From positions 2,789,779 through 2,853,778 of the forward strand of contig OZ026570.1 of assembly GCA_964020155.1 (NCBI GenBank): a stretch of 64,000 bases of DNA, given 5' to 3'. Shown one piece after another: positions 21,175 to 33,559 of the stretch (positions are counted from its first letter, which is position 1; every line of letters starts with the position of its first letter). Source of the DNA: Chondrilla cf. caribensis (lineage: Eukaryota > Porifera > Demospongiae > Chondrillida > Chondrillidae). The notes beneath the pieces are model-generated. The model was not told the origin of the DNA. It did no database searches and saw only the letters and a list, made by a program, of their open reading frames with translations. The position numbers and the translations under genes are program-made.

Positions 21175-24100
21175 TTGACAATCTGTGACAGTTGGCCACT
21201 TCTTGTGACCAATGGATTGGTCATTAGCTTTAGCCAATAACTAATGTTTCTTATAGTGTAGATCATTTTTGTACCTGATGAAGCCCGTGATGGGTGAAAC
21301 GTTGTACAGTGGAATAATTTGTGAAAAGAACTGTTGATTATCAGTGTGATAATACCATAGACGTGTTCAACAATAGTCCAACAACGCATATCATTAGCAA
21401 CAACATGTCTAACAACTTCCATACATTCATGTACAAATATCTTAGACTACAATATGCATGTACATTGACATGTTACTTGCTTGTCTGTTTTATTGCTTGT
21501 CGATGGGGAATATGATTGAATATTATGTTCAATCTAAATTACACTGACAATAAATCATTTTATTATTTTTATAGGTTGTCTCAAGAGGAACAAATTCTTG
21601 TGAAGGTAGGTCATCCCATGTTCACTTTGTTAGAGGTAGGCAATTTTGTTTCTCCATTCATTGTAATATCCAAGTTTTCTAAAAATTGCAATATTAGATA
21701 GTATAGATGAATATATAAACTGTAGAACCGTGAAACACTAAGTCTTAATGGTTACTGTACATCCAAGTATGCATTAGCATATTAATAATTGCTGGAATCA
21801 TGTTAGCGTTAGCACCCACAACTGACTTGCTGTGGGTGCTTATTCAAATTTTCATTCTAAGATGCATTTAATTCTTAGCTCCTGTTCTTCTAATTCTCTT
21901 TTATGACGTCATTCAAGCAATGCTGAAAACACCCCTCCTTGTGAAACAATTGCAAGTAATTGAAGTGAAAGTTCTGAAAGGCCCAAAAGAAATACCCAAG
22001 TAATTATAGAGTGTGGGGCGGCAGCCACACAAGTTCTTGAATTCGAATTACAGGTTATGATTAGTACACTGATTATAGCTGGAACATTAACTTTATATAT
22101 GCACTCCGTAAAGGGCTGGTTGCAGAAATATCTTATAGAATAACTTTACTCCCTGGGAATAATTATTGTTTGATCTCTTCATTGAGGGCAAAGGAAATTG
22201 CTGGAATTATCATTCACTTCATACCTACAGAATGACACCATCCAATACGTCATTGATTTCTTTGAAAGAGCTCTTACTGTCAGACCACTTCAAGGGAAGA
22301 TTCTCTTGCATAGGTTTGTATCCATTGAAGAATATAGCATGTGAATGCATTTTATCATGTTTATTTTATATGTGCTGTATATATGGGGAATAAATCACGC
22401 CTTGATATAAGTCAGACCCCTGATTTAGGTAGTAATGTTTGATGTTCATTGAAATTATGAGGAACAGTTGCTTGAAGAGTTGAAAGTGCTTTTACCTAAG
22501 GACAGTGTGGCTTATGACCAGGGTGATGTTTGTCCAATCATGAAAACATTTCTGACTGACTAGCTCCTTTCTCTTTGACTAAAGCTTAAATTCAGCCTCT
22601 TAATTTATCGCTTCACTTGAGCATTATTACGTGAATGTGCCATTTTTTTTGGGCTCATTAGTATTCATAGTATCTGTATTTGCTCCTTGTATCCTGGTGG
22701 AAATCTGTATGCATGTGCTAACTAGTTGGCAATAGTTTGGCAGGAATTAATTGTGAAGTAAAGATTTGATTTCTGGATTAATTTGTTCTTTTACTGACTT
22801 TTCACTAATTTTCAGTTTGCTGTTGGACGATCTACACATGATCACCAACTCTACTGCAATTATTTCAATCATTTTTATAGGCATTGTAAAGGAAGTTCCT
22901 CATACCTGAACCCAGAAGGATATTGTCTCCGATCTGAGGATTGTTTACCTATCTCTGGATGTGGTGAATTAAATTTTACTTCTATTCCAGAAGAGCATCT
23001 TGCTGTGAGCATATACATGTAGATTCTGAAACTTTTAACTCCAACTGGGAGTTATTACATGAAAGGTTCAAACCTTTTATGATTTAAGTGTCCCAAATCT
23101 CTAAGTCATGATCAGTTTTAGTTGGCTGCGCATGCTATTCATCTAGCTTTCAAGATTAATTTTACTGAGTTAAATAAGTCTTGGACTTGGAAGACCTTAA
23201 ATTCAAGTATGCATATTCATGTATTAACTACCACCGCCCATACATAGCAGCCAGCCATTTATAGCAGCCCCTGTCCATAGCAACCACTCATCTATCAACC
23301 ACAGGTCAAGGTCTGTGAAGGACAGCATTTTGCACATGGAAACCACCTGTCTATAGCAGCTATGTGTCTATAATAGCCACCACCTGTCTATAACAACCAC
23401 CTGTTCACAGTAGCCACTGCATGGTTTATGGGAACTACCTGCTCATAGCAGCCACCAGTCTGTCCATAGCAAGCACCTGTCTGTTGCAGTCACCTGTCCA
23501 TAGCAGCCACCTATCATTATTATAATTATTATTTTATATACAAAATAAATTCACAATGACAGAATCATTGAAAATGCATGGATTGAAATGGGAAGATAAA
23601 TGATTATTTGTGGATAATATCATGTTTATCACACGGCAGTTGTTATGTGATTGAAATTGTTTTCTTGAGATTTCACTGACTGTAACATTTTCACACTTTC
23701 AGGCTTGTAGAGTATGTGATGATAATGGGACAGACTGTGAAACAATCGGAGAAGATGGGGTAGGAATGGAGAATGCTGATTTTGTTCTTTATGTGAGTGC
23801 AAACCTCAACGCTCCTCAGTGTGCTCCGGGTGGGGATACTCTAGCCGTTGCTCTGCCTTGTCAGCTGGAGAAACAGTATGACAGGTAGGTATACTTGGTG
23901 GAGATTATAAGTGGTTCTCTGAAGATGCTGAATGAGGTAAATGGCAATACTGTTGTTGACGATGATGACTGAATGCTGTTGCGTAATGCAGAATAATGTT
24001 TCAAGCAGATTCAGAGAATGGACCAGAAATTTGACAAGTGATATATATAGTGGAGGGGTTAATGTTAACAGTCATCTGCTTGTCCTAGATTTTCCTCTGG

Positions 24101-27100
24101 GTAATATAAAGTGCATGTCTGATATATCTGAGATATCTGTCAGACATCTGTAGAAGTATTACTTTACCAATGAATGTGAAAGTCATAGTCCATCCATAAG
24201 TGATTTCAACGTTAAATAGTGACAATATGTGGCAAATAATTTTCACATTTAGCTATGTGAAAACATTATAGTAACCACTTCATTTTCCAGGTGTACACTA
24301 ACATCCTTTCACTCAACTGCACAACTTACTGTAAATGCAGGAGTGTTGCATCTATGTACACATAATGACACAGACAACGCTGATGTTGATGAACTAATCT
24401 TCTCCTCTCATGATGAGATTGCACAAGTCACTGAAGTCATCAAGCTTATTGACTAAATCAGAGTTTCATTTATTTTGTTTGCGTAATCTAATTTCTATCA
24501 TTAATAATTCTTCATCACTAAAGCAACAGTCGTAGATACTTTATGCAACTATTGCTACATAACTATTTTGGAATTTTCAATTTTGCATTAGCCATGTCCC
24601 AGCAACCAAATTCTCAATGGGGCGTCCTCACATCATGTCATTAATTTTTTTCCCTAGAAGATCCTTGAATTAAGCCCTTACACTAAAGTATGTAAATGTT
24701 GCCTAAGGAGTAGAGCATTATCATAATTTTGCCAGTATAATAATATTATAAATGTTAATATTGTAGATTCAGCAATTTAGCAATGAAAGGTAGAAACTGT
24801 TCAATAATGACAGATCAGCATGATTAGATATTTCTATTTAATACAGAGATAATGTCAACAATGTTAAAACAATTTCTGTTGGAGGTATTTGTGTCAATTT
24901 AGCTCTCCACTCTCAGTCATCAGCATTGTATAATATTCACCTCCAAATTTATTATTTGAAATTAATAATGTTCCATTTTTCATCTGCAGACCTGTTGCTG
25001 GATTTACCAACATTTGTGTCAACCGAGCACTTAATGATGGAATTATGAATTTACGTAGTATTTTGATCCACGAAATCACCCATGCTTTGGTGAGTTGAGC
25101 TAGATAATGTGTTGTGAAGGTATCCCTAAGCAGAGGTACTGTGGAAACATGTTTGTTGGAATGTTATCATGCATACAATGATCTCACCACTAGTCACCAA
25201 AGTTATCATATTCATGTTTGCTGTGGACCATAGTTGCTCTAAATTATAGATAACGCCATTAATGCAAAGAACTGTTTTCCAATAAATTGTACAATATGTG
25301 TATGTTGGAGAATCCGTTTGGATTCATAAGCCAACAACAGCTGAAAACATCACAGTCTGAAATCCTTGTACTCTATTATAAACATGTAGCAGTTCATTAG
25401 ACATTACATATTAATTTTTTCATATAAAAATTTCAAATTGCTTTTGGCACCTTCCATTTGAGATTGTATTGTATGAATCCCATTTAAAGGCTTAATTTTA
25501 TTTATTTAAATGCTTAATTTGTGTCAGTACCAAGTATGTGCATACATTTAAACATTAGTGTGTGTGCTTTTGTACATGTACGTGCAGATAATACACATCA
25601 CAGATAACTTAGTATATATCGTAATGTAATTACAATACGATTATGATTACATTGTATGAATTTTCCATGACACATATCATACATTGACGCATGCATGTGT
25701 ACCCATATGCATGCATACATGTGAGTGCAACTCAGTCAAATTGAAGTCTCCAATTTATGTTCTAGGTATTCAGTAAGGTGTTATATGCATTCTACCGTGA
25801 TGAATATGGCAATCCTCGTACAGCCAGGGACCCTAATACTGGCCTGCCTCTGAAAATGGAAGATTATTTGTAAGTTCCTCTTCTGAATCAATGTTTATCT
25901 TTCCACTTTAGAGAGGTAATTTTCCGCACTTTCTGTATTGATCTATAACTACATAACAACATGGTGCATTTGGATGAATGTTCAGAAAATCACCCAAAAC
26001 AGGCATATACACACATACATTCACATACTATGATCAAATGTATGAGGATGTATAATAGTAAGATAAAAACAGTCTAAAATCCCTTCTCAGCAGAGTGATA
26101 GTGTGATTTGCCTGCATGAAAGGGTTATCTACTGTGCAAGACAAGCACGTATTCTCTAAGTACATTAATGTTTCCTGTCCTGCATGAATGCCTTCTGTTT
26201 TGTAGTGTACAAGTCCATTTTAATAAGAACCAGACTAATAATATTGTAGCTATGGCACCCAAATTGGCAAGCCCAAAGAAGTATCAGCTGCACCAGTTGG
26301 ATGTTTATTGAACGATTGATTTTATGACATTTTTTGTTTTATATTTCCAAACATGTTTGGATCCTTTCTTCTCCGGGACCCTTAATTGTGTGAGTTTAAT
26401 GAATTTGTGGAACCTAATCTGTTCCTTTCCAAGCAAAATTGCAATTGCAAAATGGATAGTGTTCCTTCATTATGTATACAGTGAATTTGTGTTAATCCGC
26501 CACCACTTTATCTTTCAAACCATTTAATCCATTACAATTTCCCAGTACCAATATAGTGTACAAGTATCAATGAATATCCAGTTAATCTGCCAAACTTGTT
26601 AATCCACCATATTCTTTGAAACAAATTGCGGCGGATTAACGAGTATTCACTGTACATGTATACTCTCATGCATCAAGTTTAATGAATTTGTGGAACCTAA
26701 TCTGTTCCTTTCCAAGGAAAATTGTACGTTGCAAAATGGAAAGTGTTCCTTCATTATGCATACATGTATACTCTCTTGCATGTACATGTGAACTCCCATG
26801 CATGCATGTACATGCATACTCCCATGCATGTACATGTACACTCCTTCACAACGTACAGCTTCATCGCGGATGAGACAACTATAGCCAAGAAGGAGGTCAG
26901 ACGAACTACCTTTCCTAATGGGACCTTCTCTTATGAAGTTCAGGCGTTCGTGACACCAGCATTATTGGTATGTTTATGCTCTCAGTTGTGAGATTATCTC
27001 CATGATCAGGTGTTCTTCCGGGAATGTGGGCAAGTGGGGAGAGGTGTAGCTGTGGAAAATAGAAGTGCATGGTGTGGATTGTACATTGTGCAAGGTTCTA

Positions 27101-27145
27101 GCTATTTTCCAAAAGGTGAAAATTTACATGGGGGTAAATGTTTAC

Positions 27146-27219
<74 letters not shown>

Positions 27220-30200
27220 GTGTGTGTGCAAATGATCATAAATGCATAAAATGACTTGTGCATGTGTGTGTGTATGTAGATGTGTCTGCCTGTTCTTTTG
27301 TTGTTTTGTGTGTGTGAGGACAAATACCCCCTTGTTCCCATCCAAACGAAACCCCAATGATGATTTCATTCTTGACCCCAAAATATTAAACATGGACGCT
27401 CAGAGGAAAAAAGTAGTTGAACAATTTGTGCATTTGGGCTTGTTGTTGTCAGGTGTTGGTCTACCAAAGTGGAAGGGAGGATGATGTTAGCTGTTCACTT
27501 GAAAACACTTTCACATACATTCCATGCGAATGAGGTCTACACAAATATCAAGTAGTAGTAGTGACACATTGCATTGGTCTCTGTGTTGTCTTCTACAGCG
27601 CGAAGGGAGGAATTTCTTTGGCTGTGATTCATTTTCTGGAGTACCCATAGAAGACATCGCTAGGCAAGGTACAGGAGGAGTCCACTTTGAACAAAGAGTG
27701 TTCAATGTACGTATGCTACATGTGAACAGATGTTCCATGGTGTACCATTGTAGCTATGAGGTTATTCTCCCTTATGTGTAGAACGAGCTGATGACTGGCA
27801 GTGTTGGAGCCTCGAATGCTCCCATTTCAAGATTCACACTGGCTCTCTACGAGGACAGTGGGTGAGTTTTTTTTTTCATGAATGACATCAAGATTATTTT
27901 GCAACAACTGAGCTCATATAGTTGCTGCAGCTCTTTAACTAGTATATTTATATTGTCCCAGAGTTATTTTCTGCTAAACTACTCACTGTCCACCAGATGA
28001 GATCTTGGTCTTTATTATGATTTGTAATGCACAATTCAATTTAGTACAATGTCATGTGCACATACATTAATAGCTGTCAATGTGTAAAATATATGTGGTA
28101 TGTTGCATGGGCGATTTAAAAGGAAAAGCAGTGCACACATTCATGATGTGTGCACACTTCCCTGATGTACACACACTTCATTCGATGTTGCATTGTGGAT
28201 AATTGGTTATTTCCTGTTCACACACTACTAATCATTGCTCAACCAAAGGTGTGCTTTCAAAATTAATAGCAACTGATTGACACAACATACCGCATAATAA
28301 CTAAAGTACCTCTGGAGAAGCTGTAGCAGATACAGATACCTTTGCCTAATTGACACCTCGGCCTTCGCCCTCGGTATCAATATTAGGCAAGGTGTCTGTA
28401 TATCCGCTACAGCTTCTCAAGAGGTACTTTAGCTATTACTTGTGACATGTGCAGGGAATATGTATCCCAACTGACCTTGTCAACTTTATGGGTAATACAA
28501 TATACATATTTATATATACATTTTGTATTAATTTTGATGCTATTTTTTTATTTGGCAATTCAATTAAGTACTTTTGAATGGAATATGCGAATTGGAACGT
28601 CAAATTCAATCTGGTCAGTCAGTTATACCCAATAACCTGATACATAATATCAGCTGTGTTCGTGTTTAGAACAGCTGTTGGGTAACCATTTTGAACTAGC
28701 ACCATTGTGTAATTATATGAAAATCCATTGAAACACTTAATAGGTCCTTTCCTATAATGGCTTATGTATTATTATCTGTGATATGCAAAAGCTTCTGATA
28801 CAGCATCTATAACAAAAATAGCATGGAATGACTCTATTATCTTCGCATATCAATATGCATTGGTAAAAAATGGCAATTTTTTGAAAAGATTGATTGGGAC
28901 ACATTTCACTGCACATGTTACGAATGCTTACAATTTTTCCATAGTATAGATATTCCAACTTAATCTAAAAAATTGTGAAGTTGATTGGTAATCTACATAT
29001 GCAAGTGCAAGTGCCAATTCTGCATTGTCCACAACATTCCAGGTGGTACAGACCCAACTATGATGTAGCAGATCCATTTAGATGGGGAATGAACCAGGGA
29101 TGTGATTTTGTGGATGGAGGATGTCTGACAGAGTGAGTTAACGTACCAAGTGTGTTCTTTTATATTTTTATAGACATGTATGTACACACGCACGTACGCA
29201 CGCACACACACACAATTCCCAGGAACTTAGAAGAAAGGTGTTAAACCATATAGTGGGAAGGTTTCATGGACCAAAATTTTTGCAAATTTCTCAAAGAAAC
29301 TAGTATTTGCAAAAGTTTTATTCATGAACACCCAATGATGTAATCATCTGACAATCAATTAACACAATAGGCATTATAAATGAGAAACTTTTTGACGTGA
29401 AATTCTCGAAATTGAACGATTCGCAAATGTTTTGTCCCGCGAAACTTACTGTCCATATGGTAATTTTGCTATAATGGATTACTATAATAATCTAAATAAT
29501 ATTATTGCTCTGTATGGGTGTAGATCAAAGACTACCAGGATAATAGCAGTGATATTGTAGGCTTAAGTGGAGCAATATCAAATAAACACTCATGTAATTT
29601 TTTTTTCAATTGACCATAGACCACAATGCTTTTTGCGTTCTCACGCAATGTCAAATAAATAATTATTATTAGGAAACAATGTTATGGAAGGCTGATTTTA
29701 TCAGAAACTTTTTATGTTAAATTTGACTAATAATCTAAAATCGGAAAGTGCAGGCTATATGTAATTTCATTTGTTGCAAAGTACTGTATTCCTTATTTCA
29801 TAATAATTTTATTGACAGTGATTCTGTTCACCTCCTATACCATGCAACTGATCATAATACAGTGATATCGTCCACTCATGCAGTTATAATAGCAGTAACT
29901 AGTACGTACCACTGGTTGTGCAGATATTTGGAGCATATTGTTTCCAGTGAGTATGTTAGGAGTTGAACACAGTCTGTATTCCTCGCCTTAAGACTAGTTT
30001 TCTTCACAACATACCTACTATTTAACATATTACCCCATGCTGGGACATTCCTTGGTGAATATACATCATATCATTGCATTCATGTTTTTCTCCTTGTAGA
30101 AATTTCTCATTGCGTCCTCTCTTTTGTGATGATACCTCCCAGTACCTCTTCGTCAATCTTGCTTCTTTTCTTGGAAGACCTAGCTTTTTCAGGGAATTCG

Positions 30201-32581
30201 GTGGTAACTCCTCATGTCAATATGACAGAGGATCCATAGGGGCTTGTACTAACATCAAGCAGACAACTCCTTTTGATCCAAACTTCCAGGTATGTGGTTG
30301 TGTGTGACATGGTTTATTGTATTTCTTACTTTGAATACATCAAATACTCAAGTGATATGTGTCATATGAATGAATGCAAGTATAGTTACATGTGAATGGT
30401 ATATCACCTTCGGAAGAGACTCACAGGGATTGGATCCTTGGTATGGAATACTGAGGGCAAAGCCGAAGTGTTTCATATGAAGGTCTATTCGCTGTGATTT
30501 CTTCTTAAGGTGATATAAATATCATGTATGTTGATTTGATACTTGCTGACCTTTTGGTAGCTAATTGATTAATCAATTGTCACATCTGGGAATTTCAGGT
30601 ATACATAAGATATACATATCCCTAGCTGTCAGTCTTTTTGATGCTGCCACTTATCAGAATACATTGTTACAATAAGTATCGTGAATGAATAATTCAAGAG
30701 CTGTCTGTGGCAGCCCTTAAATAACCTTCATTTTGATTTTCAATATGTCATGCTCATCTGATCAATAGATATTATAGTATTATGCATTTCTACATGTAAC
30801 CATAACGGTATATTCATATTATAATTTTTATTGTGAAAAAAGGACGATTTTGACACACTATTAGAAATTAGGCTATAATTCGAGTGCAACAGCTTACCAT
30901 ATGTTAAAAATACACCCAAGTAATTCAAGTGCGGGGTGTGGCAGCCCCTCGAGTTTTCAACTCAAATTAATTATTGTTGATGTTGCTTGCTATACTGATC
31001 AGGACACATTTCTGTAATGTGTATTGGTAATGGGACACTACAGAATCCCTGGCCATAATAATTATATGTATTCACTCTTGTCTGTGCAAATTTCAGTAGT
31101 TACTCACCAGTCATTGACAAAATTAATATGAATAATCTCAAAAGAGGGTGATATTCATTACACCACCAACTTCGGTTCCTAAAATGACCACTTTAATGGT
31201 AGTCATGCACAGGTTTACCTAAAAGCAATGAACTTGCATAGTTCCCAATATGAATGGCACCGTACACTGATCTATCATGCTTGTCCCCTTGCATTTTACC
31301 ATTTTTTTTTTCCTTTCAGTATTTCTCCGATCCAGACTTGGGTGGAATTGACCCAAATGCCGATTATTGCCCTTTTGTTACTGTAAGTTCCTCACTGTCA
31401 ACCAAATATCAACCCTTTGTGTAATCATTTCAGACAAAATAGTCAATGTCATGAGATTTCAATTTACACTCAGTACACTATGTACTGATATTAGCAGCTG
31501 TCTTTATTGGGAAATACTCGGCTATAACATGGTGAAGTCTAAAGCAAACCATATAAATATTTGACTAAAAGGTGTAGATCAATTTATCTCAACGTGTAAC
31601 TCAAAGGTACTGTGGTGTAATCCAGCACATTCCTAACATCCCCTATCAGCGTTAATCCTGGGCCCTGTGCGATGGAGAGGAATTATTACAATACAAGCAT
31701 ATATTATGTATATAAGCGTTGTACCAGTACCCTTGTGCATATAATATATACCCGTGTGTGGCATAGTAATTGAACTTCAACCACAGTATTTTATTACATG
31801 TCAAAGGTTACAAAGCAAAATGTTTTACACATGTAACTGTGTACTTGCACGTACAAATCGCATGATATGACTGTAATTAGGAACAGCTATTTTTGCAGAT
31901 GCGTGTAGGCAAGCTTGTACTGTATGTGTTCATATCGGGATTACAATTAATATTGATTAATAGATATTAGGAACTTTCCAACATATGGCAACTGGCTTGG
32001 AAGATTTTCCACTTCTCGTAATGCAATTGACACTCACATGAAATTGAAATCCTTACAGACGGTAAGTTTTTCAATTTTATGCGAATCATTGATTCACCTT
32101 CAGGTTGCAAATTATTAATGTCAATGACAAGGGTTCTGTCACAGTGGCACAGTTAGTTGTTGAGATTTCCTGCAGATGGCACCTCTTATTGTCAGTGTGT
32201 TATTACAATACGAACATATGTATTATTATATTTTAATTAAATATAATATCATGGACTTTATTCAGTATAATATTATACGACTTTTGTCACTCTTCACTTG
32301 TTAGGGTTTCATCAGCTGTTTGAGACCAAGGGATGCAAACCTGAGTGAGTGAGGGTCCTTTACTGATGTACCAGTTCTGGTTTATTTGTGTGGAGGATTG
32401 TGCCATTTGAAAGGATTCCACATTCAATCATTGTCCATTCTATTCCTTAACAGCTGTTAATGCATTTGCTGAGACTCATGGACCAAATTCCAGATGTGTG
32501 GACTTCAGAATTGATGGTAATTGGATTATTCAAAACCGTACAGTTGGTCCTATAAATGGAGGAGCTTGCTATGAGGTGTGT

Positions 32582-32626
<45 letters not shown>

Positions 32627-32627
32627 C

Positions 32628-32676
<49 letters not shown>

Positions 32677-33502
32677 TGAGAGATTGTGCACATGTGTATG
32701 TTTGTTTGTATCTATATGGGCAGATGTGTATATTGTGGGTGTGTCTCGTTATGTTGGTGTGGGTGTGGATGTCATGCAAGTTCAGGATTTTGGATCCATT
32801 CTATGTATACGTATAATATGTAATTGTTCATACATATTAATCAAATTTACGTATACACTTACCTATTGCTGTGTTGCAGTACATAAGTAAGTGTATAAAC
32901 TTGATTCACCACCTTCATAGCATTTGAATGGCACTGTTCTAGACTGTATAATTATAGTGCTCATGGTAGAGTATGTTACTATCCAAGATAAATTGGATTG
33001 TGTACAGCTACGTACGTACATACGATAGGCCTTGGAGTACAATATGTATACATTTTGCTGTACTCCAGGTTTACTGTGATGAAGTACAAGGTCCTATTGT
33101 GTCTGTTATGGGAACTAACTACACCTGTACCAGTGGAAAGGAGGTTGGCTGATACACACCTACCATTGTTTGATTTCAATGTATCACTAAATTACTGATG
33201 CATTTCCGTAAAATATACTTAGCTACTGTACCATGTAATTTTACATAGGCTTAGCTTATTATTTAATAAATATTATATTCTACATGTACAGTAATTCATT
33301 TATTCCATTATTCTATTCAACGTCTTCAATCGTTAGATATACATTCCACAAGTGGATTATCCCAATGTAGTCAATATCGTCACTGTTGTATGTCCACCAT
33401 GTGAGGATTTGTGTTGGGTAAGTGTGTGTATGTACGCATCCATGTGTGCACGTTTGCATGTGTGTGTCCGTGTGCGTTGGCATGTGTGTGTGTGTGTGTG
33501 TA

Positions 33503-33559
<57 letters not shown>

